Source: Archangium sp. (GTDB lineage: Bacteria; Myxococcota; Myxococcia; Myxococcales; Myxococcaceae). From it: a DNA stretch of 64,000 nucleotides. Location of the stretch: the NCBI GenBank assembly GCA_022843845.1, contig JALHMW010000019.1, positions 29,917 to 93,916 on the forward strand, read 5' to 3'. Both the position numbers and the translations under genes were made by a program. Positions 31,303 to 43,671 of the stretch are shown here, piece after piece. The notes beneath the pieces are model-generated. The model was not told the DNA's origin. It did not search any database and saw only the letters and a list, made by a program, of their open reading frames with translations. How positions within the stretch are numbered: the stretch's first letter is position 1; every line of letters starts with the position of its first letter.

Positions 31303-32263
31303 GTCATTCCCCGCGACCCGCCTGCGCAGGCTGCGTCGAACCCCGGCGATTCGCCGGCTCTTCAAAGAGGTCGACGTCGGGCTCGAGCACCTGGTGCAGC
31401 CGTACTTCGTCGTCAACGGCAAGGGCGTGCAGCGCGAGACGTCACCCGGCAGCGGCTTGTGGCAGGTGAGCGGTGACGTGCTGGCCGAAGAGGTTCAGCA
31501 GCTCCACCGCGCCGGCGTGGGCGGCGTGATGTTGTTTGGCGTGCCTGACGCGAAGTGGAGCACCGGACCGCTCGAGCCTGCGCTCCGGGAGTACCTCGCG
31601 GCCATCGAGCTGACGCGCAAGGTGGTGCCCGACGCCGTCATCATGGCCGACGTCTGTCTCTGCAGCCTCGCCGAGACCGGCCACTGTGGCGTCGTCGAGG
31701 AGCACCGCGTCGTCAACGACGCGACCTTGCCCGTGCTCGCTGAGATGGCGGTGCTGCTCGCGAAGGCCGGCGTCGACTTCGTGTGCCCCAGCGACATGAT
31801 GGACGGCCGGGTCGGTGCCATTCGCGCGGCGCTCGACGAAGCGAAGTGCCAGGACGTGGGCATCGTCTCGTACGCCATCAAGATGGCCTCGGCGCTCTAT
31901 GGCCCGTTCCGTGCGGCGGCCAGCAGCGCCCCCTCGTTCGGCGATCGCGCCTCGTACCAGATGCCTGCGCACAACCGGCGCGAGGCGCTTCGGGAGCTCG
32001 CCCTCGACGTCGATGAAGGCGCCGACCTGCTGCTCGTGAAGCCGGCGTTGTCGAACCTCGATCTGATCCGCGACGCGCGTGAACGAACGCAGCACCCCTT
32101 GGTCGCGTACCAGGTGTCTGGTGAGTACGCGATGGTGCGGGCCGCGGCCGACAAGGGGCTGCTCGACTTCGAACGGCTGATGACGGAGCTGCTGGTGTCG
32201 ATGCGTCGCGCCGGAGCCGATCTGATCATCACCTACGACGCCCGGCGTCGCGCAGGACGGTAA
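31295..32263 (+). CDS. hemB: Delta-aminolevulinic acid dehydratase (porphobilinogen synthase)
   Basis: Condenses two 5-aminolevulinates to porphobilinogen. 322 residues; ATG with AGGAG eight bases upstream. Cys-rich zinc-type site DVCLCSLAETGHCG, Schiff-base Lys regions SYAIKMASALYGPFR and LLVKPALSNLDLI, and YQVSGEYAM. With hemD it forms a rightward pair divergent from the hemE operon. Confidence 0.96.
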   Translation: MSESFPATRLRRLRRTPAIRRLFKEVDVGLEHLVQPYFVVNGKGVQRETSPGSGLWQVSGDVLAEEVQQLHRAGVGGVMLFGVPDAKWSTGPLEPALREYLAAIELTRKVVPDAVIMADVCLCSLAETGHCGVVEEHRVVNDATLPVLAEMAVLLAKAGVDFVCPSDMMDGRVGAIRAALDEAKCQDVGIVSYAIKMASALYGPFRAAASSAPSFGDRASYQMPAHNRREALRELALDVDEGADLLLVKPALSNLDLIRDARERTQHPLVAYQVSGEYAMVRAAADKGLLDFERLMTELLVSMRRAGADLIITYDARRRAGR

Positions 32264-32452
32264 GGCTCGCTCCAGACGACGCCCCGCAGTCCGGCAGTCC
32301 CTCACCGAGCACAGGTGACGGGCTGCTGACTGCGATGGGACACGCGCCGGGGCTCCCGGAGTTCCTCCTCGCGACTTCGACGCTTTTCGCGGAAGGTCTC
32401 GCGCCGACGTCGTGTTCGCGGTCCCGCTGCACCACCGTCCTGGAGCCCCCTC

Positions 32453-35400
32453 GTGCGCCTCGCCCTCCTCTCGACGCTCGTCGTCTCGTCCCTCGTCTCA
32501 GCCGCGCCCGCCCCCGATGAGCTGCCGGAAGCGCTGCGTGACTGGAAGGCGTGGGTGCTGCACGGCGAGAAGCAGGTCGGCTGCCCGTTCGTGAACGGCG
32601 AAGAGACGCGCATCTGTTCCTGGCCGGGCCAGCTCTCGCTCTCACTCGACGACAAGGGCGGCGGCTTCAGCCAGCGCTTCCGCATCTACCGCGAGGCGTA
32701 CCTCACGCTGCCCGGCGACGCGCGCCACTGGCCGCAGGACGTGAAGGTCGACGGCAAGGCCGCCGTGGTGGTGCCCGGGAGCGACGGCCTGCCCACCGTG
32801 AAGCTCGGCGTCGGCGAGCGCACCGTCACTGGAGACTTCTCGTGGGACTCGCTGCCCGAGGCGCTGCTCGTTCCGCCTGCGACGGGGCTGGTGGCGCTCA
32901 AGCTCAAGGGCTCCGACGTGCTGCTGCCGAACCGTGACGCCGAGGGGCGCGTCTTTCTGCAGAAGGAGGGCGTCGCCCAGGAAGCCGAGAACCTCGACAT
33001 CACCGTGCACCGCCAGCTCATCGACGAGATTCCCGCGCGGCTGGTGACGCAGGTCTCACTGCAGGTCTCGGGCAAGAGCCGCGAGGTGATGCTCGGTCGC
33101 GCGTTGCCCGCCGCCTTCGTGCCGATGTCGTTGACGAGCGCCCTCCCTGTGCGCCTCGAGCCCGACGGCAAGCTGCGGCTGCAGGTGAGGCCGGGCGCCT
33201 GGGTCATCGAGCTCATCGCGCGCAGCGAAGGGCCCATCATTGCGCTGAAACGCCCGGCTCCCGAAGGCCCGTGGATGGAAGGCGACGAGGTGTGGACGTT
33301 CGACGCGCGCCCCTCGCTGCGACAGGTGCTCGTCGAAGGCGTGAAGCAGGTCGACCCGCAGCAGACGACGTTGCCCGCCGCGTGGAAACGCTTCCCCGCG
33401 TACGCGATGTCGCTCGACGACTCGATGCAGATGACCGAGCGCCGCCGTGGCGACAGCGACCCGGCACCCGACGCGCTCTCGCTCACCCGCACGCTCTGGC
33501 TCGACTTCGACGGCAAGGGCCTCACCGCGAACGACCGCATCAGCGGCCCGCTCCATCGCTCGTGGCGGCTCGACATGCAGCCGGGCACCGAGCTCGGGCG
33601 CGTCGTCACCGCGGGCTCCGACCAGTTCATCACCCGGCTGGCGAGCGCTCCGCAGGCCGGCGTCGAGCTGCGTGAAGGCCAGCTCACCCTCGAGGCCGAC
33701 AGCCGCATCGTCACCTCGCTGGCGGCCATTCCCGCCGTCTCGTGGGACGCCGACTTCGCCTCGGTGCGCACGATGCTGCGGCTCCCGCCCGGCTGGACGC
33801 TCGTGAGCGCGTCAGGCGCTGACTCCGTGCCCGACACGTGGATGCAGCGGTGGACGTTGCTCGACCTGTTCCTCGTGCTCATCATCTCGCTCGCCATGGG
33901 CCGGCTCTTCGGTTGGCCGATGGGCGGCCTCGCGCTGGTGGCGTTGACGCTCGGCTGGCTCGAGGACGACTCGCCACGCTTCGTGTGGCTGGTGGTGCTG
34001 GCGCTCGAGGCCATCTTCCGCGTGTTGCCGGAGCACTGGCTCAAGTCCGTCTTCCGCTGGTCGCGCTACGCCTCGTGGGCGTCACTCGTCGTCATCACCG
34101 TCTCGTTCATGGTCGACCACGTGCGCCACGGCATGTACCCGGGCCTCGCGGGCGAGATGTCGTACGGCGGCGTGCAGAGCTGGTCTGAGTATTCGAGCGA
34201 CAACGCTGGGCAGTACCAGCGCAGCATGTCGAGGGGCTCGTACGGCGGAGACGTCGGTGACGGCGAAGAGCAGAACGACCTCGCGATGGACCGCTTCGTC
34301 AACGCCCCAAAGCCCGAGCCGGCCGCCAAGGAGCCGCAAGCCCAGGCGCAGCAGCAATTCAAACAACAGAAGCGCAAGGCGCTGACGACGCGCGACTACG
34401 ACAAGTCGGTGCTGGTGCAGACGGGCCCGGGCCTGCCGCGGTGGAATTGGAAGGAGATCAGCATCGGCTACTCGGGGCCGGTCGAGCGCACGCAGACCCT
34501 CTCGCTCTTCCTCCTCGGGCCGGCCGCCAACCTGGTGCTCGCCTTCCTTCGCGCCCTGCTCTTCGGGCTGCTGGTGCTGACGGTGCTCGGCTTCCCCGGC
34601 TCGTTCTGGCCCACCTTCATCAAGAAGCTGCGGCTGCCCGCGACGGCTGGGCTCCTTGCCCTTGGCCTGCTCGCTCCGACGCTCGCGCGCGCCGACGAGC
34701 TGCCGAACGAGACCCTGCTGAACCAGCTCAAGGAGCGCCTGCTCGAGAAGCCCGACTGCGCGCCGAGCTGTGCCTCGTCTCCACGCCTGCTGCTCGAGGC
34801 GACGCCCACCACGCTGCGCCTGCGCATCGAGGTGCTCGCCGGCGCCGCCACTGCCATTCCGCTTCCCGGCAACGAGAAGCACTGGCTCCCTCGCACCGTC
34901 ATCGTCGATGGCAAGCCGGCGAGCGCGCTGACTCGCGGCGCCGACGGAGCGCTCCTGCTCGCCGTCGACGAAGGCGCGCACCAGGTGCTGCTCGAAGGGC
35001 CGTTGCCGCCGCGCGACACGGTGCAGGTGCCGTTGCCGTTCAAGTCGTACCGCGTGGAGTCGAAGGTCGACGGGTGGACGCTCGATGGCGTGCACGAAGA
35101 CGGCGTCGCCGACGAGAACCTGCAGCTGACCCGCAAGGCCGACAACGCGAAGGGCACCGGCGCGGCGCTGCAGAGCGGCACCCTGCCTCCCTTCGTCGTG
35201 GTGGAGCGCACGCTGGCGCTTGGGCTGACCTGGTCGGTCGAGACGCGCGTGGAGCGGCTGACGCCGACGGGCTCGGCCGTGGTGCTCGAGGTGCCGCTGC
35301 TCCCCGGTGAGTCGGTGACGTCGAGCGACGTTCGCGTCCAGAACGGCAAGGCGCTGGTGAACATGCCGGCGAGCGCGACCGAGCTGAGCTGGACGAGCGT

Positions 35401-36565
35401 GCTCGAGCCGAAGTCTCCCATCGTGCTGACGGCCGCCGAGGGCGCTCCCTGGGTCGAGGTGTGGCGCGTCGACATCAGCCCGGTGTGGCACGCGGAGTGG
35501 TCCGGCATTCCCGTCGTGCATCAGCCCGATGAGCCCGGCGTGCGCGTGCCCGAGTGGCGCCCGTGGCCGAAGGAGTCGGTCACCCTCGAGGTCGTCAAGC
35601 CCGACGGCGTGCAGGGCCAGACGCTCACCATCGACCAGTCGCGGCTCGTGGTGTCGCCGGGCGTGCGCGCCACCGACGTCACCTTCACGGCCAACCTGCG
35701 CTCCTCGCGCGGAGGCCTGCACCCGTTCACCTTGCCCGAAGACGCGCAGCTGCAGACCGTCATCATCAACGGCCAGGCGCAGCCGATTCGCCAGGAAGGC
35801 CGCACCGTGTCGATGCCGCTGGTGCCGGGCTCACAGTCCATCGAGCTGCGGTGGCGACAGACGAGCGGGCTGCCCAGCTCGTGGACGACGCCGGCCCTGG
35901 GGCTGGGCGTCTCGACGGTGAACGCCGAGCTGCACGTGGACATGCCGGAGAACCGCTGGGTGCTCTTCCTCACCGGGCCGCGCATGGGCCCCGCCGTGTT
36001 GTTCTGGAGCTTCCTGCTCGTCCTGCTCGTCGTCTCCATCGGCTTGGGCCGCTCGAAGTGGGCGCCGGTGAAGACGTACCAGTGGGTGCTGCTGGCGCTG
36101 GGGCTCTCGCAGCTGCCCATCGTCGCCATCGCGGCGGTCTTCGGGTGGCTGTTGGTGCTGGGCTGGCGCGAGCGCGTGACGGTCGACGGCCCCGCGGCCT
36201 TCAACGTTCGCCAGCTGATGCTCGTGGCGGCCACGGCCATCGCGCTCATCATCCTCGGCGTGTCGGTGTACTCGGGCCTGCTCGGCCAACCCGAGATGCA
36301 GGTGCGCGGCAACGGCTCGTCCGCCGGGCTGCTGCGCTGGTTCCAGGACCGCACGACCGTCGACTTCCCAAAGGCGTGGGTCTTCTCGGTGCCGATGCTG
36401 GTGTACCGCGGCGCCATGTTGACCTGGAGCCTGTGGATGGCGCTGGCCCTGCTCTCGTGGCTCAAGTGGGGCTGGAAGGCCTTCGCCCACGGTGGGCTGT
36501 GGAAACACTCGCCGCGGGTGATCAAGCCCGGCCCGGTCGCACCTCCCCCTGCCACAGGGACTTGA
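32453..36565 (+). CDS. Giant internally duplicated membrane protein, function unknown
   Basis: 1370 residues, GTG start with GGAG upstream, signal peptide at 1-17 (LALLSTLVVSSLVSAAPA). Layout: exported domain 18-465; membrane cluster 467-560; Gln-rich linker near 640; two hydrophobic segments (685-720, 726-745), the latter ending ARA like a second signal; second exported domain about 748-1170; C-terminal membrane cluster 1177-1345. The two exported parts look homologous (PGDARHWPQDVKVDGKAA near 86 and PGNEKHWLPRTVIVDGKPA near 804). I do not recognise the family. Such size and beta-rich exterior suggest an envelope assembly or adhesion role, unproven. Confidence 0.85.
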   Translation: MRLALLSTLVVSSLVSAAPAPDELPEALRDWKAWVLHGEKQVGCPFVNGEETRICSWPGQLSLSLDDKGGGFSQRFRIYREAYLTLPGDARHWPQDVKVDGKAAVVVPGSDGLPTVKLGVGERTVTGDFSWDSLPEALLVPPATGLVALKLKGSDVLLPNRDAEGRVFLQKEGVAQEAENLDITVHRQLIDEIPARLVTQVSLQVSGKSREVMLGRALPAAFVPMSLTSALPVRLEPDGKLRLQVRPGAWVIELIARSEGPIIALKRPAPEGPWMEGDEVWTFDARPSLRQVLVEGVKQVDPQQTTLPAAWKRFPAYAMSLDDSMQMTERRRGDSDPAPDALSLTRTLWLDFDGKGLTANDRISGPLHRSWRLDMQPGTELGRVVTAGSDQFITRLASAPQAGVELREGQLTLEADSRIVTSLAAIPAVSWDADFASVRTMLRLPPGWTLVSASGADSVPDTWMQRWTLLDLFLVLIISLAMGRLFGWPMGGLALVALTLGWLEDDSPRFVWLVVLALEAIFRVLPEHWLKSVFRWSRYASWASLVVITVSFMVDHVRHGMYPGLAGEMSYGGVQSWSEYSSDNAGQYQRSMSRGSYGGDVGDGEEQNDLAMDRFVNAPKPEPAAKEPQAQAQQQFKQQKRKALTTRDYDKSVLVQTGPGLPRWNWKEISIGYSGPVERTQTLSLFLLGPAANLVLAFLRALLFGLLVLTVLGFPGSFWPTFIKKLRLPATAGLLALGLLAPTLARADELPNETLLNQLKERLLEKPDCAPSCASSPRLLLEATPTTLRLRIEVLAGAATAIPLPGNEKHWLPRTVIVDGKPASALTRGADGALLLAVDEGAHQVLLEGPLPPRDTVQVPLPFKSYRVESKVDGWTLDGVHEDGVADENLQLTRKADNAKGTGAALQSGTLPPFVVVERTLALGLTWSVETRVERLTPTGSAVVLEVPLLPGESVTSSDVRVQNGKALVNMPASATELSWTSVLEPKSPIVLTAAEGAPWVEVWRVDISPVWHAEWSGIPVVHQPDEPGVRVPEWRPWPKESVTLEVVKPDGVQGQTLTIDQSRLVVSPGVRATDVTFTANLRSSRGGLHPFTLPEDAQLQTVIINGQAQPIRQEGRTVSMPLVPGSQSIELRWRQTSGLPSSWTTPALGLGVSTVNAELHVDMPENRWVLFLTGPRMGPAVLFWSFLLVLLVVSIGLGRSKWAPVKTYQWVLLALGLSQLPIVAIAAVFGWLLVLGWRERVTVDGPAAFNVRQLMLVAATAIALIILGVSVYSGLLGQPEMQVRGNGSSAGLLRWFQDRTTVDFPKAWVFSVPMLVYRGAMLTWSLWMALALLSWLKWGWKAFAHGGLWKHSPRVIKPGPVAPPPATGT

Positions 36566-36602
36566 ACAGGCGAAACGGTCGATTCCCCGGTAGAGTCGCG
36601 GC

Positions 36603-38438
<1,836 letters not shown>

Positions 38439-38510
38439 GCTCCCATTCACGGGCGGCGGGCCGGGCCCTCCAGCCTTGACACGTGGTGAGCCCCGCGATG
38501 GAAGGCCGGC

Positions 38511-39488
38511 ATGAAGCTCGCGACGAAACGTACCGGTACGCGCGACGGCAGCCTCGTCGTCGTCAAGCGCGACTTGACCGCCATCACCGACGCCTCGACC
38601 ATCGCGCCCACGCTGCAGGCCGCGCTTGACCACTGGAGCGTCGTCGAGCCGAAGCTGAAGGCGCTCGCCGCGCAGCTCGAGGCTGGCACCGCGACGTCGG
38701 AGCCCTGGGACGCGACGAAGCTCCACTGCCCGCTGCCCCGTGCGTTCGAGTGGGTCGACGGGAGCGCGTACCTGAACCACGTGCGCCTGGTGCGAAAGGC
38801 CCGCAAGGTCGACCCGCCGGCCACGCTCGAGACCGACCCCCTCGTGTACCAGGGCGGCAGCAGCCACCTGCTGGGGTCCACCGACGACATCGTCATTCGC
38901 GACGAGGCCTGGGGCTGTGACTTCGAGTCCGAGGTCGCCGTGATTCTCGGCGACGTCCCCATGGGGCTCACCGCGGCCGACGCAGCGCCTCACGTGCGCC
39001 TGGTGATGTTGGTGAACGACGTCAGCCTGCGCAACCTCATCCCCGACGAGCTCGCCAAGGGCTTCGGCTTCTTCCAGGGCAAGCCGGCGACGGCGTTCTC
39101 TCCCGTCGCGTGCACGCCCGACGAGCTGGGCGAGGCCTGGCGCGATGGGCGGGTTCACCTCACCCTCAAGACCTGGCTCAACGGCACGCAGGTCGGCGAC
39201 ACCCACGCGGGCCCCGAGATGCACTTCAGCTTCTTCAGGCTGATGGAGCACCTCGCGAAGACCCGCCAGTTCGCCGCCGGTACCATCCTCGGCAGCGGCA
39301 CGGTGTCGAACGAAGACCGCGCGCGCGGCATCTCGTGCCTGGCCGAGCAGCGCATGATCGAGACCATCGAGACGGGCGGGCCGAAGACGCCCTTCCTCAA
39401 GCACGGTGACCGCGTCGAGATCGAGATGTTCGGCGCCGACGGAAAGAGCCTGTTCGGCCGCATCGATCAGCGGGTGAAGAAGGTCTGA
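38511..39488 (+). CDS. Fumarylacetoacetate hydrolase family protein
   Basis: 325 residues, the size of the short bacterial fumarylacetoacetase. ATG preceded by GGAAGG. Metal-binding and fold segments: DFESEVAVILGDVPMG, VMLVNDVSLRNL, FFQGKPATAFSPVACTPDEL and GTILGSGTVSNED. Cleaves fumarylacetoacetate to fumarate and acetoacetate; the presence of maiA, hppD and hmgA 7-12 kb downstream supports this as the last step of tyrosine degradation. Separated from them by kinase and lipoprotein genes. Confidence 0.88.
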   Translation: MKLATKRTGTRDGSLVVVKRDLTAITDASTIAPTLQAALDHWSVVEPKLKALAAQLEAGTATSEPWDATKLHCPLPRAFEWVDGSAYLNHVRLVRKARKVDPPATLETDPLVYQGGSSHLLGSTDDIVIRDEAWGCDFESEVAVILGDVPMGLTAADAAPHVRLVMLVNDVSLRNLIPDELAKGFGFFQGKPATAFSPVACTPDELGEAWRDGRVHLTLKTWLNGTQVGDTHAGPEMHFSFFRLMEHLAKTRQFAAGTILGSGTVSNEDRARGISCLAEQRMIETIETGGPKTPFLKHGDRVEIEMFGADGKSLFGRIDQRVKKV

Positions 39489-39536
39489 GACGGTTCGACG
39501 CAAAATCGGCCGACCTCGTGACGTCTGGGAGTACCG

Positions 39537-42203
39537 ATGCGACTCTTCTCAGCCCTCGTGGCTCTCTCGCTGTCTGCCTGCACGTGCGGCGATCAGACGG
39601 TGATGCGCGCGCGGCCGGCCATCGAGGTCGAACCCGCCTCCGTCGACTTCGGCTCCACGGCACCGGGCGTGGGCGTTCGCCGCTCCACCACGGTGCGTAA
39701 CGCGGGGCAGGGCACGCTCCGGTTCAGCCGGGTCGTTCTGTCCGGGGTCGACGCCGCTGAGTTCCGACTCGAAGGCGCGCCGCCAGAGACGCTGGCTGCT
39801 GGCGTCGAAGCCGCGCTCTCGTTGGTCTACGAGCCGCGCACCACGGGCCCGCACTCCGGCCGACTGGTCTTCGAGTCCGACGCCGCCAACACGGCCGAGC
39901 TGGTGGTTCCGCTCTCGGGCATCGCGCGCTCGACCGACCGCTGCGAGGGCGTGAGGTGCCTGTCTGCGCCGTCCACGTGCTTTCGAGAGGCAGGCACCTG
40001 TACCGACGGCGCCTGCGTCTACACCCCGAAGGACGATGGCGTGGCCTGTGACGACGCGAACCCGTGCACCACCGACGACCGCTGTTCGGCTGGCGCCTGC
40101 CGCGGCTCGCCGTTGCCGTGCGATGCGCCGCCGGCCGCGGCGTGTGTCGACGCGCTCTCGGTGCGGGTGCCGGTGAGTCCCGGGCAGTGCGTGGGCGGCG
40201 TCTGCCAGTACACGTTCGACACGCGCGCCTGCGCGAGCGGCTGTGATGCGGGAGCGTGTCAGGGCGACCCGTGCGCAGGCGTGATGTGCCCCACCCGGCC
40301 GTGCTTCGAGCCGGGCCTCTGCGTCGCGGGAGTCTGTCAGGCCCAGCCCGACATCGGCGCCTCGTGCTCCGACAACGACGCGTGTACCGAGAACGACTCG
40401 TGCGGCGCTTCCGGAACGTGCGTGGGAACGAGCCGTGCGTGTGCCTCGCCCCCTGCCCCGACGTGCCTCGATGCAACCACGCAGCGCACGTCAGCGGTCG
40501 TCGGCCGGTGTGTGTTGCCGGCTGGTGCCTGTGAGTACTCGACGTCTGACGTCACCTGCGCGCTGGGCTGCGACCAGAGCACCGGCCGGTGCCGGACCAA
40601 CTGCCCCTCGGGTCAGCACCAGTGTGGAACCACCTGTGTCTCCGACTCGAGCGTCGCGACGTGTGGCCAGTCGTGCACGCCATGCCCGGACCCCGTCGAT
40701 GGTGTGGCGACCTGCACGAACGGCACCTGCGGCTTCACGTGTACGCCACCGGCGATGGCGTCGGGCTCGTCGTGCACCACGTGGCTGCAGAAAGCGATGC
40801 TCAAGGCCTCCAACGCTGGAGCCGGTGATCAATTCGGGTGGTTCACCGCCATCTCGGCCGACGGCAACGTCATCGTGGTGGCGGCTGACAAAGAAGACTC
40901 CTCGGCTCGCGGCGTCAATGGCAACGAGTCGAACGACGGGGCCACCGACTCCGGAGCCGCCTACGTCTTCCGCCGCACCAATGGCGTGTGGGCCCAGGAG
41001 GCGTACCTCAAGTCCACCATCTCGGAGGCTGGCGACCGGCTCAGCGGCGTCGCCATCTCGGCCGACGGAACGGCCATCGTCATCAGCACCTGGGGCGAGA
41101 GCTCGAGCGGCACGGGCATCAACGTGGCGCAGCCGAACAACGCCGCCCCGGACTCTGGCGCCGCGTTTCTGTTCCGGCGAACCGGCGCGGTCTGGCAGCA
41201 GGAAGCGTGGTTCAAGGCGTCGAACACCGAGGCCGACGATCGGTTCGCGACCGGGCTCGCCATCAACGCCGACGGCACGGTGCTGGCGCTGGGCGCACGC
41301 AACGAAGACTCGGCGGCCACGGGCGTCGGCGGAAGTCAGGCGAGCAACGCGGCCCTCGATTCGGGCGCGGTGTACGTCTTCCGCAAGACCAACTCGACCT
41401 GGGCCCAGGAGGCCTACCTCAAGCAGTCGAACACCGGCGCAGGTGACCAGTTCGGCCTGCGGGTCGACCTCTCGGATGACGGGGCGGTGCTCGTGGTGAG
41501 CGCGTGGGCCGAAGACTCGAACGGCGTCGGCGTCAACGGGGTGCAGACGAACAACCTCATGGCGGACTCAGGGGCGGTCTACGTCTTCCGCCGGACTGCT
41601 TCGGTCTGGGCCCAGGAGGCCTACCTCAAGGCCTCCAACACCAACGCCGGTGACTGGTTCGGCATGGCCATCTCGCTGTCGGCAGATGGTCGGTCCCTCG
41701 CGGTGGGCGCGCGCAACGAGGCGTCGAGCGCCCGTGGCGTCGGCGCCAATCAGCTCGACAACAGCGCGCCAGGTGCTGGCGCCGTCTATCTCTTCCGGCA
41801 CACGGGCGCCGCGTGGGCGCAGGAGGTCTTCCTCAAGGCCCCCAACGCCGATGCCGGTGACTACTTCGGGTGGACCGTGGGGTTGAGCGCGACGGGCGAC
41901 GTGCTGGCCGTCGGCGCGTACCGGGAATCATCGGGGAGCCGCGTCGTGAATGGCGACCTGAGCAGTAACACGAGCTCGATGTCGGGCGCGGCGTACGTCT
42001 TCAGGCGCACGGCGGGCGCGTGGCGGCACGACAGCTTCCTGAAGGCCGCCAACGCTGACCCCGGGGACCTCTTCGGCTGGAATCTGTCGCTCTCGGACGA
42101 CGGTCGGACCGTGGTGGTCGGCGCGATCGACGAGGACTCCGGCAGTGCCTCAGCCCCGGCAGGCAACGGGGTGCCCACGTCGGGAGCCGTGTACGTCTTC
42201 TGA
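39537..42203 (+). CDS. Large FG-GAP-repeat lipoprotein with Cys-rich midsection
   Basis: 888 residues; lipoprotein signal ending LSLSAC. Residues about 28-125 form an ASPD/HYDIN-like Ig-type domain (ASVDFGSTAPGVGVRRSTTV). A Cys-rich part follows (about 135-415, e.g. CSDNDACTENDSC). The C-terminal 470 residues hold seven repeats of about 65 residues starting LKASN...AGDQFG and ending SGAVYVFRRT, likely a seven-bladed FG-GAP/integrin-alpha-like propeller. Outer-membrane or surface display is inferred. Myxobacteria carry many such proteins; partner unknown. Confidence 0.9.
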   Translation: MRLFSALVALSLSACTCGDQTVMRARPAIEVEPASVDFGSTAPGVGVRRSTTVRNAGQGTLRFSRVVLSGVDAAEFRLEGAPPETLAAGVEAALSLVYEPRTTGPHSGRLVFESDAANTAELVVPLSGIARSTDRCEGVRCLSAPSTCFREAGTCTDGACVYTPKDDGVACDDANPCTTDDRCSAGACRGSPLPCDAPPAAACVDALSVRVPVSPGQCVGGVCQYTFDTRACASGCDAGACQGDPCAGVMCPTRPCFEPGLCVAGVCQAQPDIGASCSDNDACTENDSCGASGTCVGTSRACASPPAPTCLDATTQRTSAVVGRCVLPAGACEYSTSDVTCALGCDQSTGRCRTNCPSGQHQCGTTCVSDSSVATCGQSCTPCPDPVDGVATCTNGTCGFTCTPPAMASGSSCTTWLQKAMLKASNAGAGDQFGWFTAISADGNVIVVAADKEDSSARGVNGNESNDGATDSGAAYVFRRTNGVWAQEAYLKSTISEAGDRLSGVAISADGTAIVISTWGESSSGTGINVAQPNNAAPDSGAAFLFRRTGAVWQQEAWFKASNTEADDRFATGLAINADGTVLALGARNEDSAATGVGGSQASNAALDSGAVYVFRKTNSTWAQEAYLKQSNTGAGDQFGLRVDLSDDGAVLVVSAWAEDSNGVGVNGVQTNNLMADSGAVYVFRRTASVWAQEAYLKASNTNAGDWFGMAISLSADGRSLAVGARNEASSARGVGANQLDNSAPGAGAVYLFRHTGAAWAQEVFLKAPNADAGDYFGWTVGLSATGDVLAVGAYRESSGSRVVNGDLSSNTSSMSGAAYVFRRTAGAWRHDSFLKAANADPGDLFGWNLSLSDDGRTVVVGAIDEDSGSASAPAGNGVPTSGAVYVF

Positions 42204-42327
42204 AGTCCAGCACGGAAGAAGGCCATTTCAGCCCTGGTGGAACGGCGGTGTTCGGCGGGCGTCGCAGACGCGTCATCCTCCCCATCGTGAGGTAGCGTCC
42301 AGGGCGCATGACCCGGGGCCCCCTGAC

Positions 42328-43671
42328 ATGAGTCTCAACCTCTCGGTGGTGCGCGAGCCGGCCGCGCTCCTCCCGACGAGCTTCGGCGCCTATGTCGTCG
42401 AGTCGCTCCTCGGCGAAGGCACCATGGGGTGCGTGTACCAGGCGCGGCACCAGACGCTCGGCCGCCGGGTCGCGGTGAAGAGCCTGCACGAGAAGCTGCT
42501 GAACGACGCCTCGCTGGTGCGCCGGTTCCTTCAGGAGGCGCGGCTCGTCAACACCATCAATCACCCGCACATCGTCGAGGTGCACGACTTCGTCGAGGCC
42601 CCCGGCCAGGTGTACGCGGTGATGGAGCTGCTCGAGGGCGAGACGCTCACGGCCCGGCTCGCGTCGAAGGCGTTGTCACTCGCGGTCGTCGTCAGCATCG
42701 CGACGCAGGTCGCCGAGGCCATCGAGGCCGCGCACGCCCTGTCGGTGGTGCATCGTGACTTGAAGCCCGACAACATCTTCCTCTCGCAACGTGACGGCGC
42801 CGACTGGGTGAAGGTGCTCGACTTCGGCGTGGCCAAGCTGCTCGTGCAGGAAGGCCCACGCGTCATCGAGACGCAGAACGGCGACCTGCTGGGCACCCCC
42901 CGCTACATGGCGCCCGAGCAGGCGGCCGGCCTCGACGTCGACGCCCGCACCGACATCTACGCGTTCGGCACGGTGCTCTTCGAGCTGCTCGCCGGGAAGC
43001 CGCCCTTCGAGTCCACCGTCTATGGCCAGCTGGCCGCCGACATCATCACCCGCCCCCCACCGCCGGTGCCGACGCTGACGCGAACCGGAGACGCCGTGCC
43101 CGAGGGCCTGCGCCGCCTGGTGACGGACTGCCTCGCGAAGAACGCCGACCACCGCCCTGCCTCGATGGGTGACGTGCTCTGGCGCCTCAGGCACCTCGAT
43201 GAAGACGTCGCTCCGCTCGCGCAGCCACCGCCACGCCGGTGGATGGTGCCAGCGCTCGTCGCGGTCGTGGTGGCGACGCTCGGTGGCGCTGGAGCGCTCC
43301 TGGCGAGCGGCCCGGTGAAGGCCGTCGCGCCCATCGAGGCCCCTCCTCCTCCTCCTCCGGTGGTGGTCGTGCCCCCGCAAGCGCCGAGCCCACCGCGCAC
43401 CGTGTCCATCGTCATCGAGTCGGCGCCGCCTGGCGCGAACGTCGTCGATTCCACCGGCGCATCGCTGGGAACCACGCCCCTCACCGTGAAGCGGGAGCTG
43501 GGCGCACCGCCGCTCGCGGTCAGGCTGGAGCTCAAAGGGTACGAGCCGCTCAGCCGCGAGTTCGGGACGACCGAGAGCCTGCACGTCGAGCTGCCGCTCA
43601 AGCGACTTGCACCGCTCCCGGTAAAGAAGGAAACCAGAGCCGTCTCCGATGGCGTCCTCGACCCGTTCTAG
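42328..43671 (+). CDS. Hanks-type Ser/Thr protein kinase with PEGA domain
   Basis: 447 residues from ATG 42328, chosen because the kinase fold starts 18 residues later; the longer open frame upstream has no family match. Kinase domain about 18-285: [50 protein letters not shown]. Membrane helix about 306-327 ([20 protein letters not shown]), Pro-rich spacer, and a C-terminal PEGA domain ([15 protein letters not shown]...LELKGYEPL). Overlaps the next gene by 23 bases. Confidence 0.93.
   Translation: MSLNLSVVREPAALLPTSFGAYVVESLLGEGTMGCVYQARHQTLGRRVAVKSLHEKLLNDASLVRRFLQEARLVNTINHPHIVEVHDFVEAPGQVYAVMELLEGETLTARLASKALSLAVVVSIATQVAEAIEAAHALSVVHRDLKPDNIFLSQRDGADWVKVLDFGVAKLLVQEGPRVIETQNGDLLGTPRYMAPEQAAGLDVDARTDIYAFGTVLFELLAGKPPFESTVYGQLAADIITRPPPPVPTLTRTGDAVPEGLRRLVTDCLAKNADHRPASMGDVLWRLRHLDEDVAPLAQPPPRRWMVPALVAVVVATLGGAGALLASGPVKAVAPIEAPPPPPPVVVVPPQAPSPPRTVSIVIESAPPGANVVDSTGASLGTTPLTVKRELGAPPLAVRLELKGYEPLSREFGTTESLHVELPLKRLAPLPVKKETRAVSDGVLDPF

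Noticed and set aside
32264..32452. Possible leader or small RNA between hemB and the giant membrane protein
   Set aside because: No stem followed by a T run and no promoter-like hexamers that stand out.
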